Origin: Candidatus Latescibacterota bacterium
GTDB lineage: Bacteria; Latescibacterota; UBA2968; GCA-2709665
Direction: 5' to 3'
Length of the DNA: 64,000 bases
Assembly: GCA_012271065.1 (NCBI GenBank)
Contig: JAAXHE010000112.1
Location: forward strand, 3,784 to 67,783
How positions within the stretch are numbered: position 1 is the first letter of the stretch; every line of letters begins with the position of its first letter. The position numbers and the translations under genes were made by a program. This document shows, one piece after another, positions 8,458-16,616 of the stretch. The notes below the pieces were generated by a model. That model saw nothing but the letters and a program-made list of their open reading frames with translations, did not search any database and was not told where the DNA came from.

Positions 8458-10059
8458 ATGGCGGCAACTTTAGGAAAATCAGATCCAGCCCCCGACAACG
8501 GGGAGAAACGCTCCCTGCGCCATCTGCTCGAGGAAACGGACGCGTTCGTCGTCTGCGCGGAACTGGTCAATTCCCGGGGCGTGATCACCGAACGCCGCGG
8601 GCGACACGTCCTGGACCTCGCGCGGGCGCTGGCCGACCACCCCGGCGTACACGCCCTGAGCATCACGGACAATCCTGGCGGGAACGCCACAAACAGCCCG
8701 GATGCGATGGGAATGGACCTGCTGGGCCGGGGCAAGGAAGTCATCATTCACCTGTCGTGCAAGGACTGGAACCGGAATGCGCTGCTCAGCCGGGGCTGGG
8801 AGCTGGCAAGCGAAGGATTCGAAAACGTGCTTGCGCTCTCCGGCGACTACCCCGCAACCGGATATCACGGGCAGGCGGGCGCCGTGTTCGATACGGATTC
8901 GGTCGGCCTCCTGAAGATGCTCTCGGAGATGAATTCAGGCATGCGGCTCGAAGGCGTCAGAGGCGATCAGGTCCTGAAGCCCACACGTTTCTTCCTGGGC
9001 GCTGTGGTAAACAACCACAAGCGATACGAACGCGAGGTGATGCCGCAGTACTTCAAGCTGGAAAAAAAGATCCGGAACGGCGCGGGGTTCATCATAAACC
9101 AGATCGGGTACGACACCCGCAAGCAGCACGAACTGTTGAAGTACATGGCCCTTTACGGTCTGCACACACCCTTAATTGCCAATGTGTACGTACTCAGCCC
9201 CGCCTCGGCCAGATTTTTCCACGCGGGCAACATCCCCGGCGTGATCGTAACCGACGAGTTGCTCGAACTCACGCGGAAGCACGCCCGTTCCCGCGACAAG
9301 GGCAAGGCTTTCTTTCTGGAGTTCGCCGCGAAGCAGTGCGCAATCGCCCGGGGGCTGGGGTACCGCGGGGTGTACCTTGGCGGGCGCCTGAAGTTCGAGG
9401 ACTATGCTCGGATTCTGGACATCTGCGGCGGCTACGGAGATGCGGACTGGAAGGACTTCGCTTCCGAGATTTGCTTCCAGCAGCCGGACGAATTCTTCTT
9501 CTTTGAACCGGACGGGGAAACGGGGCTGAGTTCGGACGAGGTCAACCGCGCGTATCGTCATTCGAAGCAACCCGAGGTGTTGCGGGCAGCCAGAAGCCGC
9601 GTATCCACGGCCTACAAGATCAACCGCTTCGTGCACGAACAGGTCTTCGAGAAGGATCGTCCGGCCTTTCGCATCGGCAGAAGGTTCTTCGAGGCCGTCG
9701 ACCGCGCCGGAAGCAGGGTGCGCAGGGCTTTGCACGGCGCCGAGCAGGCGGTGAAGATTCCGTGCTTCGATTGCCGGGACTGCGGCGATTGTTCGCTTCC
9801 GGATATCGCGTTCCTCTGTCCCGAGTCGCAGTGCGTCAAGAATCAGCGAAACGGCCCCTGCGGCGGGACCCGCCGGGGACTGTGCGAAGTGGGGGAGAAG
9901 GAATGCATCTGGTCGCTGGCCTACGAACGCCTCAAGGCGTACGGCGAGGAAGAGACGATGCTGGACGGGCCGGTGGTTTTCAGAAACGGCGCCCTCAAAG
10001 GCACCAGCGCCTGGGCGAACGCGTTTCTGGACCGGGACCACCACGCGCGCAAGGAGTGA
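8458..10059 (+). CDS. Methylenetetrahydrofolate reductase fused to MetV-type C-terminal domain
   Basis: 533 aa. Residues about 20-320 form a MetF TIM barrel (FVVCAELVNSRG, SITDNPGGN, ALSGDYPATGY). It reduces 5,10-methylene-H4folate to 5-methyl-H4folate, or runs the reverse in methyl oxidation. From about residue 430 there is a Cys-rich PF12225 (MTHFR_C/MetV) domain with C436, C439, C442 and C445 and a distal PCGG..GLC..KEC set, as in the Fe-S MetV subunits of acetogens. Fusion of both parts lets the reductase use low-potential donors rather than only NAD(P)H. It lies 10 bp upstream of the pterin methyltransferase. Confidence 0.9.
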   Translation: MAATLGKSDPAPDNGEKRSLRHLLEETDAFVVCAELVNSRGVITERRGRHVLDLARALADHPGVHALSITDNPGGNATNSPDAMGMDLLGRGKEVIIHLSCKDWNRNALLSRGWELASEGFENVLALSGDYPATGYHGQAGAVFDTDSVGLLKMLSEMNSGMRLEGVRGDQVLKPTRFFLGAVVNNHKRYEREVMPQYFKLEKKIRNGAGFIINQIGYDTRKQHELLKYMALYGLHTPLIANVYVLSPASARFFHAGNIPGVIVTDELLELTRKHARSRDKGKAFFLEFAAKQCAIARGLGYRGVYLGGRLKFEDYARILDICGGYGDADWKDFASEICFQQPDEFFFFEPDGETGLSSDEVNRAYRHSKQPEVLRAARSRVSTAYKINRFVHEQVFEKDRPAFRIGRRFFEAVDRAGSRVRRALHGAEQAVKIPCFDCRDCGDCSLPDIAFLCPESQCVKNQRNGPCGGTRRGLCEVGEKECIWSLAYERLKAYGEEETMLDGPVVFRNGALKGTSAWANAFLDRDHHARKE

Positions 10060-10069
10060 GGGGAACACA

Positions 10070-11116
10070 ATGAAACTGGATGGACGGGACGGCGAGTTTA
10101 TCGTCATCGGTGAAAACATCCACACGACACGGGTTGTCCTGAGAAAGGGACGACTCGTCGTGAAGAACCCCGATGGGGTGGAGGCGGTCCGCTATTACGA
10201 CACCCGCAAGAAGCGGCGCTTCCTGACGATTCCCGACGATTTCAAGCGGACGCAGGACTACGAAGAAGGGCGCGTCAAGTACGTCAAGATCGCGGTGCAG
10301 GCGGCGATGTCCGGCCTCGCGCCACAGGCGGAAGACGGGCAGGCGTACCTGCACCGGATGATTCAGCGCCAGGTGGAAGCGGGAGCGGACTACCTGGACC
10401 TGAACGTGGACGAGGTCTCACTGCGACTGGACGAACAGAAGAAGGCCATGCGATGGCTCGTGGGCGCTGTTCAGGAGGTAAGCCCCGTTCCGATATCCGT
10501 TGACTCCTCCAATGTGGAGACCATTGGTGAAGGACTCGGGGCCTGCAACGGCGGGGCTGGACGGCCGCTGCTGAACTCGGCCTCGCTGGAACGCCTGGAG
10601 GCGCTGGACCTGGCCTTGAGGTTCAACGCCAGGGTTGTCGTGACGGCCGCCGGCGAGAGCGGAATGCCGCAGGACGCGGAGGAGCGGGTCGAAAACGCGT
10701 CGCGGATGGTGGACGCGGCTCTGTCGAGGGGGATCGCGATCGAGGATATTTTCGTGGATGCCCTGGTCTTTCCGATATCGGTGGACGGCGGTTTCGGCAA
10801 CCACTGCTTCGAGGCCATTCGCAGGCTTCGCGCGGGATTCGGCCCAGGGATTCATGTCACGGGCGGATTCAGCAACGTTTCGTTCGGGCTGCCGTGCCGG
10901 CGCCTGATCAACGACGTGTTCACGATTCTGGCCGTCGAGGCCGGAGCCGACAGCGGGATCGTCGACCCGGTCACCAGCAGCCCGCAGCGTATATTCACCC
11001 TGGACCGGGATACGGAACCGTACCGGCTCGCGGAAGACATGCTTCTGGGCAGGGATCGCATGTGCAAGGCCTTTCTGCGTGCGTATCGGAAGGGTGCGCT
11101 GGACGCTTACCGTTAA
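10070..11116 (+). CDS. Pterin-binding methyltetrahydrofolate:corrinoid methyltransferase-like protein
   Basis: 348 aa with a dihydropteroate-synthase-like TIM barrel of the AcsE/MeTr type. Telling blocks are IVIGENIH at residues 11-18, DYLDLNVDEVSL, PISVDSSNVE and HVTGGFSNVSFGLP. The last is typical of methyltransferases rather than folate synthesis. It has an N-terminal insertion (about residues 25-60) that carries basic residues and is longer than in AcsE. It should move the methyl group between methyl-corrinoid and H4folate, linking the UroD-type enzyme to MetF. Confidence 0.9.
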   Translation: MKLDGRDGEFIVIGENIHTTRVVLRKGRLVVKNPDGVEAVRYYDTRKKRRFLTIPDDFKRTQDYEEGRVKYVKIAVQAAMSGLAPQAEDGQAYLHRMIQRQVEAGADYLDLNVDEVSLRLDEQKKAMRWLVGAVQEVSPVPISVDSSNVETIGEGLGACNGGAGRPLLNSASLERLEALDLALRFNARVVVTAAGESGMPQDAEERVENASRMVDAALSRGIAIEDIFVDALVFPISVDGGFGNHCFEAIRRLRAGFGPGIHVTGGFSNVSFGLPCRRLINDVFTILAVEAGADSGIVDPVTSSPQRIFTLDRDTEPYRLAEDMLLGRDRMCKAFLRAYRKGALDAYR

Positions 11117-11142
11117 ATCATCGAGGAGGAATCGGGGAGGAG

Positions 11143-12222
11143 ATGAAGACATTTCTCGATCGGATGGAAGACACCCGGCCAATGGTCTACGACGGGGGAT
11201 TTGGATCGGAGCTGTTCAAGGGGCGCATCGAACTGACGAACAGCGCGCTCGCGAATGAACTGCATCCGGCTGCGGTTGTCGATATCCATGCCGCCTATAT
11301 TGAAGCGGGGACCGACGTCATCGGCACAAACACATTCGTGGCTTCGCCACTGCACCTGGAAATGGCTGGGAAAGCCGCGAACGACGCCGGAAAGATTGCC
11401 AGGCTGGCCGTGGAACACGCGAAAACGGCGGTCGAAAAGAGCGAAAGGGAGGTCTATATCGCAGGATCCGTCGGACCGTCTCCCGGGGCTATCGAGTCGG
11501 ACGCGGGGGATACCGACTTCGGCATCGCGGACGTGAAGGTAAGGGATGCGCACGAGCAGGTCATCCATGCGCTCGCGCAGGCCGGGGTGGACCTGATCTG
11601 CATCGAGACCATGTTTTCCGCAAAGGAGGCCGCCATTGCGGCTGACGTGGCCCGGAAGACCGAATTGCCCGTCGCGATCAATCTCACGTGCAAGTACACG
11701 AAGGACCGGAAAACAGGCGAGGTGATCTACCGGACGGACTGGGGGCATTCACCTGGCGATCTCCTGGACTTCCTGGGTTCCGGCGAGTTTTCGGACGGCG
11801 ACAATCTGCTGGAGCACATAGGGATCGTCGGAATGAATTGCGGAGCGGAGACCCGGCGGGTGGAACATACGGGGATGGCTTACGCGATCAACGGAATCCG
11901 GCAGTTCAGAGACGCAATGGTGTCGCGGGGAGTCGAGGGGATCGGGCTGATGGCCTATCCCAATGCAGGACTTCCGCAACTGGAGCGAAAGACTGGGCGG
12001 ACGACGTATTCTCAGACCGCCGAGGACATGGCGCAGTCCGTGCCCGAGCTGATTGACAGCGGCGGCGCCATCATCGGAGGCTGTTGCGGGACCGGACCGT
12101 CGCACATTCGGGCGTTCCACGGGGTGATGAACGGGGGTCAGGGGAAGGCAGACAGCGGCGGCAGGGATCCCGGCATCCAAAGCCGGCAGGACGACGGGAA
12201 CGGCCGCGGGAAGAAGGGGTGA
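11143..12222 (+). CDS. Homocysteine S-methyltransferase family protein
   Basis: 359 aa with a Pfam S-methyl_trans barrel, as in betaine-homocysteine methyltransferase and the MetH N-terminus. The zinc thiolates are C233 (GMNCG) and C314-C315 (GGCCGT). The N-terminal DGGFGSEL and GTNTF blocks are canonical. The ATG at 11143 follows GGGGAGGAG; the frame is open upstream but enters the previous gene. The last 40 residues are Gly/Arg/Lys-rich and probably disordered. It either makes methionine from the cluster's methyl pool or acts on another thiol acceptor. Confidence 0.9.
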   Translation: MKTFLDRMEDTRPMVYDGGFGSELFKGRIELTNSALANELHPAAVVDIHAAYIEAGTDVIGTNTFVASPLHLEMAGKAANDAGKIARLAVEHAKTAVEKSEREVYIAGSVGPSPGAIESDAGDTDFGIADVKVRDAHEQVIHALAQAGVDLICIETMFSAKEAAIAADVARKTELPVAINLTCKYTKDRKTGEVIYRTDWGHSPGDLLDFLGSGEFSDGDNLLEHIGIVGMNCGAETRRVEHTGMAYAINGIRQFRDAMVSRGVEGIGLMAYPNAGLPQLERKTGRTTYSQTAEDMAQSVPELIDSGGAIIGGCCGTGPSHIRAFHGVMNGGQGKADSGGRDPGIQSRQDDGNGRGKKG

Positions 12223-12225
12223 GCG

Positions 12226-12498
12226 GTGGCCGAATACCAGGTGTTGTACTGGAAGGACATTCCCGCGCAGGCGCGGGTCTTCGACGGGAAGCGTCGCGTC
12301 GCCCGGCAGATGCCCCCGGAATTCCAGGAGGCGATAGACCGGCGTGCCATGAAGGAGGGCCTCGCCGGTACGGACGCGTACCTGGCGCACTGGAAATGGA
12401 GCGAACGACGGGAGCGTCCCGGCGACCCGCAGACGGTACTGGATTCTGTCGTAGAGGAGCTTGAACGGACTTACGACGATCAGGGCGGCGACGAATAG
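12226..12498 (+). CDS. PF13769 'virulence factor' family small protein
   Basis: 90 aa starting with GTG 4 bp after the previous stop. The sequence YWKDIPAQ followed by PPEFQEAIDR.AM and GTDAYLAHW is the signature of the PF13769 'Virulence_fact' family. In many proteobacteria that family sits beside metF, MeTr and RACo genes. The family name reflects a screen, not a known activity. Its conserved linkage to folate/corrinoid methyl transfer, seen again here, suggests an accessory role in that pathway. The last gene before a strong terminator. Confidence 0.85.
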   Translation: MAEYQVLYWKDIPAQARVFDGKRRVARQMPPEFQEAIDRRAMKEGLAGTDAYLAHWKWSERRERPGDPQTVLDSVVEELERTYDDQGGDE

Positions 12499-12519
12499 AG
12501 GGTCAACACACGTGCAACG

Positions 12520-12552
12520 AAAAAAGGAGCCGGTATTTCCGGCTCCTTTTTT
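12520..12552. terminator. Bidirectional rho-independent terminator
   Basis: A run of A, GGAGCCGG (12526-12533), loop TATTT, CCGGCTCC (12539-12546), then TTTTTT. An 8-bp GC stem with A and T tracts on opposite sides serves both the plus-strand methyl cluster and the converging minus-strand kinase gene. Confidence 0.92.
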
Positions 12553-12577
12553 GTCTTCGACCGTGCGCGACAACACT

Positions 12578-14161
12578 CTACAACACCCCTGCCCCCTGAA
12601 CAGGAGACGCGACGGTGAGTCGTTCACGGATCCCGCGCGGCCGGTAGTACCGCGCCCGCATGGCTTCGATGATTCCCTCGACCCCTCCTGACTCCACGAG
12701 GACCATCATGCTGCCTCCCAGGCCGGCGCCGGAAATCTGCGCACCCACCGCTCCCGCGTCCACGGCAAGGTCGACCATTTCATCGATCTCGGGGATGCTG
12801 CAGTTGTAGTCGCCCGGCTGGAGGTGCAGGTCTTTCGCCGGGTCGAATCGGGGCGCGTCCAGGTCGATGCGGTCGCCGTCGTGGGAGACGTTCATCAGCT
12901 GCCCGTACAGGTCCACGCGGTTCCTGTTCAGGACGTCCTTGAGATTCCTGCTTCGCGCGGATTCGGCGATGCCGTAGGCGATGACCATGCGAATCTGGTA
13001 GCCTTCAGCCGGTTCATCGTGGGTGGCGAACTGCTGCTTGAGGAATGCTTCTTCGTCGGGTAACTGCCTCAGGAGCCCCCGCCGGTCGATTCGTTCCGGC
13101 AGAGACTGTATCAGCGCGTAGATTTCGGGTTGGGCGATGCATTCGATAACGTCGGCGAGGTGGAACTTTTTCTCGATTTCCAGGTTCTTCCTGGCCGCCA
13201 CTACGCCCCGGATCGCATCGGAGTGGCGCGTTTCGAGATAGCTTCGGAGATAGACCTCTCCGATTTCATACGTCGCCGTCTTTTCGTTGAATTTCTGCCC
13301 CGCGCCGCCGGTCTTGTTCGCCTGTATGCCGGAGTCGAAGATGATGATCTGATAACCGTCCGGAAACGGCAGATAGGCGTCGATCATCAATTCCGGGAGG
13401 GTTTTCATGTGGGTGATTCTTCCAAGTTGCCCGCACTTGATCGCAGCGTGGTCGCCAAAGCCGCCGCGCGTGCCCACGTACCATTCCGCGGTGCCCGCGT
13501 ACCTCACGAACTGCCCGTCGTCCAGGTCGATATCGTTGATGCAAGTCATGATTTCGGTGGTCGCGACGATGACCGCGGACGAAGAGCTCAGTCCGCCCAT
13601 GTCGGGAAGGCTGCTGCCCATCACCCCGTCGAAACCCCTGAGCTGTCTTTCGGGATAGCGGGTGTGGAGATAGGCCGGCGGCGCCTGAAGTTTGGTGACC
13701 CAGTCTTCGTTCACGCCCGCCGCCTTGCGTTCGTCGGTCTTTTCCTGCGTCCAGTCCAGCCACTCGCCGTCCGAACGGATTGGCGCGTCCGGACTAATAT
13801 CGCACATGTGGAAACTGCGGGTTCCGTAGGCGGGATCCAGATTGCGGACTTCCACCCGGTCGTCGTCTCTGCGGGAGAAACAGGTGAGAATCTCTTTGTC
13901 GAGGGAGATGGGGTTGATGAAGGCGCCACGGTGGTCGGCGTGCATGCCCACGGTGTTCAGCCTTCCCGGCGCCCTGACGAAACTGACGTCCCTCTCGCCG
14001 AAGGCCTCGCTGAATCGCATGGCGGTTTCCAGGAGCGCGTGGAGACGCTCTTCAAGCAGGCTTTCATTGCTGCCGTAGATGGACTCCAGCCGCGAGATCA
14101 GATCACGGCTGCGACTCCGAATCGCCTGGATCCAATGATGCGTGTTCTTCTGGCCAATCAT
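12578..14161 (-). CDS. GHMP sugar kinase, galactokinase-like
   Basis: 527 aa. The galactokinase signature region reads RAPGRLNTVGMHADHRG at residues 63-79; classical GalK has GEHTDYN here. The phosphate loop is GLSSSSA at 190-196, and a third GHMP motif, ISGAGLGGSMM, lies near 485. It is about 140 residues longer than GalK, with inserts after 110 and 320, and the altered sugar-binding block argues for a substrate other than galactose. The ATG at 14161 has CGGAGGG just upstream; the frame is open 92 codons further but crosses the terminator. It is the last gene of the trio with the beta-helix and IMPase-like proteins. Confidence 0.85.
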   Translation of the reverse strand: MIGQKNTHHWIQAIRSRSRDLISRLESIYGSNESLLEERLHALLETAMRFSEAFGERDVSFVRAPGRLNTVGMHADHRGAFINPISLDKEILTCFSRRDDDRVEVRNLDPAYGTRSFHMCDISPDAPIRSDGEWLDWTQEKTDERKAAGVNEDWVTKLQAPPAYLHTRYPERQLRGFDGVMGSSLPDMGGLSSSSAVIVATTEIMTCINDIDLDDGQFVRYAGTAEWYVGTRGGFGDHAAIKCGQLGRITHMKTLPELMIDAYLPFPDGYQIIIFDSGIQANKTGGAGQKFNEKTATYEIGEVYLRSYLETRHSDAIRGVVAARKNLEIEKKFHLADVIECIAQPEIYALIQSLPERIDRRGLLRQLPDEEAFLKQQFATHDEPAEGYQIRMVIAYGIAESARSRNLKDVLNRNRVDLYGQLMNVSHDGDRIDLDAPRFDPAKDLHLQPGDYNCSIPEIDEMVDLAVDAGAVGAQISGAGLGGSMMVLVESGGVEGIIEAMRARYYRPRGIRERLTVASPVQGAGVL

Positions 14162-14244
14162 CCAGTTGCCCTCCGGGAGTCGTGCGTCGGGACACGGCCT
14201 CGTTCTGCCGGTCCCGGCCGTTCCTTCCTGGTCGAGGAATCTAT

Positions 14245-14287
14245 AAAGAAAAAGACAACGCTTCCAATGGAATCGGGAAGCGTTGTC
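14245..14287 (-). terminator. Rho-independent terminator after beta-helix gene
   Basis: On the minus strand, GACAACGCTTCC, a 10-nt loop and GGAAGCGTTGTC are followed by TTTTTCTTT. The 12-bp perfect stem is at 14254-14265 and 14276-14287. It lies 27 bp after the 14314 stop, so the downstream kinase depends on read-through or its own promoter. Confidence 0.9.
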
Positions 14288-14313
14288 GGGCTCTTTTGCG
14301 GCAGTAAGGCGAG

Positions 14314-15285
14314 TTACAGCTTGTCCGGATCGAAGATGCCCTTCTGCGTGTCCACGACCCGCTCGGACCGGGTCTTGAACATCGTACCGGCCGGATAGTA
14401 GCCGGCCTTGACGTAGGCGAGGCCGTAGGAGATGCACATCGGCCCCAGCAATGTTCCGGGATCCGTTAGGGAGTCACAGGCCAGCTGCGTCCTGTCGCCG
14501 AGAACGACGCCCATTTTGGATCCGCCCAGGTCGTACCACTTGTCGTTGATTTCGACCTTCAGGTTGACGCGCTTATCGCGTTCACGAACGCCCTGGATAA
14601 TACCCAGGTTCGCGGCCGTGGCCTGGTTGCCGAAGTGGGTGGCGTACCCGCAGAGGCTGTCGCCAAGATACGAGGGATGGGGGAAGTTGGCCTCATCGAG
14701 CATGAGGACGTTCTTGAGTTCTCCCCGAATGGCATTGTCACCGTGTTTCTTGTGGCCGCCCAGAACGATATTGCCCCGGAGATAGGCGCCCTGCCGGATA
14801 TCGTTATTCGGGCCGATAATTGTGGGACCCTTGACGCCCGCTGTCGGCTCGATTACGGCGCCTGAACCGACGTAGATGTCCCCGCCGTCGAGGTAAATCA
14901 CGGCGCCGACCACCCTTGCGCCATTAGCGACGTATAGCGTATGGCCCTCGCCGTCGAGCGAACCGTGTACGAAGAGCGGTTCGCAGACGCCCCCCGGCTC
15001 GACCAGCACCGTGTAGTTCCCGACGCCCGTCAGACCGGTGCGTTCTTCCACGCCCTCAGCCGAACCGATTTTTTCGGCCAGCCACTCCGTGGCGTACTTT
15101 TCAATGCCGTCTTTGCCGATGAGATCCACGACCGACCTGGCGCCGTCGACGAGCGCGCGGTGCTCGAACGGGTATCTGTCGAGGTCGAAGAAGTTGGAAG
15201 GTCTCAGCTCGGCAGGGACCTCGCCAGCCGCCAGTTCGGTAACGATGACCGGATTGTCCTTCGTGCCGGTTCCGTTAATGGCCAT
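14314..15285 (-). CDS. Left-handed beta-helix (hexapeptide) protein, GlmU-C/UDP-sugar acyltransferase-like
   Basis: 323 aa. After a helical N-terminal 75 residues the chain becomes hexapeptide-like (about 110-260): GARVVGAVIYLDG, GSGAVIEPTAGVKG, PTIIGPNNDIRQGAYLRGNIVLGGH. This is a left-handed parallel beta-helix as in the C-terminal half of GlmU-type enzymes. No nucleotidyltransferase domain precedes it. The ATG lies 3 bp after the stop of the IMPase-like gene, with AGAAAGGA inside that gene's end, so they are translationally coupled. Probably an acyl- or sugar-transferase subunit, or a nucleotide-sugar enzyme lacking its partner domain. Confidence 0.8.
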   Translation of the reverse strand: MAINGTGTKDNPVIVTELAAGEVPAELRPSNFFDLDRYPFEHRALVDGARSVVDLIGKDGIEKYATEWLAEKIGSAEGVEERTGLTGVGNYTVLVEPGGVCEPLFVHGSLDGEGHTLYVANGARVVGAVIYLDGGDIYVGSGAVIEPTAGVKGPTIIGPNNDIRQGAYLRGNIVLGGHKKHGDNAIRGELKNVLMLDEANFPHPSYLGDSLCGYATHFGNQATAANLGIIQGVRERDKRVNLKVEINDKWYDLGGSKMGVVLGDRTQLACDSLTDPGTLLGPMCISYGLAYVKAGYYPAGTMFKTRSERVVDTQKGIFDPDKL

Positions 15286-15288
15286 TGC

Positions 15289-16236
15289 CTATTCCTTTCT
15301 GCATTCCGCGATTTTTTCGAGGGTTTGATCGTGCAGGTCCTGTGTCCGGCTCACCAGGACGTCGAAGACAGTCTCGTAATCTTCGGTGGGCTTCGCCACT
15401 TCGTTTCCGTGAAAATCGGAGACGATCAGGCCGGCCTGTTCGGCAATTGCGATACCGGAGAAGACGTCGACGTAGGGCTGCTGCCTGGCAAAATAGACGT
15501 CGATCTGCCCCGCCGCGGCCTCTGCAAAAGCGTACGGGCCGCCATTGGGATGGAGCATTTTGAAGGCATCGATGACGGGCCTGTATTCATCGATGAGCGG
15601 CATGAGGAACTTGGCCGGTTTCAGGAGATACGACTCGACACAGGCGTCATCCAGACCTGAAGCGGGCTTTCCATGCCGTTCCCTGCGATAGCTTTCGTTG
15701 AGCCGCTCCACGCCGGTCAACGCGTTTCCGTCCAGTTTGGCCATGAACGCGCCGTTGCCGTTGGCGAAGGCAAGATCTCTATTGAAGACGTCGCCGGTGA
15801 TGGACGTCAGGTGATTGAAGTTGGCATCGAAGAGCGCCAGGGAACTGTACTGCATGAACGGCAGCCCTCTCTTGTACAGCCAGCTGCCGTCGAAGGGATC
15901 TGAAACGCCATAAATCTTGCTGCCTTCCTTGCCGCCGGTGAGATCCACCATTCCGGCTTCCTCGGAAAGCAGCACGACCGGATGCGTACTCTCTTTGAGT
16001 CTCCCGATATAGGCCCCTTCCGCGGCTTCATCTACACCGAAAATCTCGGCGTCCCAATCCTTGTAGTCGCCCTCCCGGGTCCGGATGACCATGGAACCGC
16101 TGGCATCGCCCTGCAGATCGTGCAGAATATCCAGGGTCTCCGCCACGATGGCCAGGCCCAGCGCCGTGAGATCGTCTACATTATCGGATCTACTGAAGTT
16201 GTTGATTCTATTTTCGAAAACCTGATCGTCACCCAT
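15289..16236 (-). CDS. Inositol monophosphatase-like metal-dependent phosphatase
   Basis: 315 aa. IMPase/FBPase superfamily motifs: LLSEEAG (metal-binding Glu pair), DPFDGSWLY (the DP(I/L)DGT motif) and VDVFSGIAIAEQAGL in place of the C-terminal WDxAAG block. Li+-sensitive, Mg2+-dependent phosphomonoesterase chemistry on a sugar or polyol phosphate is expected. The ATG at 16236 has AAGGAGTCACG upstream; an in-frame codon at 16254 has no such site. First gene of the minus-strand trio with the beta-helix protein and GHMP kinase. Confidence 0.85.
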   Translation of the reverse strand: MGDDQVFENRINNFSRSDNVDDLTALGLAIVAETLDILHDLQGDASGSMVIRTREGDYKDWDAEIFGVDEAAEGAYIGRLKESTHPVVLLSEEAGMVDLTGGKEGSKIYGVSDPFDGSWLYKRGLPFMQYSSLALFDANFNHLTSITGDVFNRDLAFANGNGAFMAKLDGNALTGVERLNESYRRERHGKPASGLDDACVESYLLKPAKFLMPLIDEYRPVIDAFKMLHPNGGPYAFAEAAAGQIDVYFARQQPYVDVFSGIAIAEQAGLIVSDFHGNEVAKPTEDYETVFDVLVSRTQDLHDQTLEKIAECRKE

Positions 16237-16292
16237 TCGTGACTCCTTCAGCATAAAGTGATTAAATTTATGTTTTTATGAGACTAACAGGA

Positions 16293-16321
16293 CCGATATC
16301 AGGACTGGATCGAACAGTCAA
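16293..16321 (-). promoter_or_regulatory. Possible sigma70-type promoter for IMPase-like operon
   Basis: TTGACT at 16316-16321, 17 bp, then TATCGG at 16293-16298 on the minus strand, about 57 bp upstream of the start. The -35 is strong and the -10 weak. An AT-rich stretch (16258-16282) follows. Confidence 0.4.
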
Positions 16322-16417
16322 TGAGTATACCATATTCCACCGGGGATGTCAAGCCAAAACATATTGCGGAACCGGTGCGCGGGTGTTATCGTTAGTCGAA
16401 AGCAAAACCTTAAGAGC

Positions 16418-16556
16418 GGGAAGACGTGAGAGGGGAGAGGGTAGAGATTGACTGCCTTGTGAGGTTTCTTTTCGTGCCGAAGGCGATGAGGAAAAACATA
16501 CCGGCCAAGGATTTCTTCTACCGTCTTACGTCTCCCGTCTCCCCGCCTCACGAAGA
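16418..16556. repeat. Dispersed repeat family 1, copy B
   Basis: About 138 bp, ending 60 bp upstream of nagA. It shares with copy C the core GAGATTGACTGCCTTGTGAG, then TCTTTTCGTGCCG, and on the right TTCTTCTACCGTCTTACG. GGGAGACG/CGTCTCCC-like bases recur at both ends. Not coding in any frame of note. Together with the divergent promoter region it fills the 380 bp between 16237 and 16616. Confidence 0.8.
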
Positions 16557-16616
16557 GGGCACGGGAATGGGAGACGTGATGGTTGTGGGGAGAATCTAAA
16601 CGGAAAAGGAGAAACA

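Noticed and set aside
13130..14398. 422-codon plus-strand frame antisense to the GHMP kinase
   Set aside because: The minus strand encodes clear kinase motifs; the long antisense frame is a product of high GC and codon bias.
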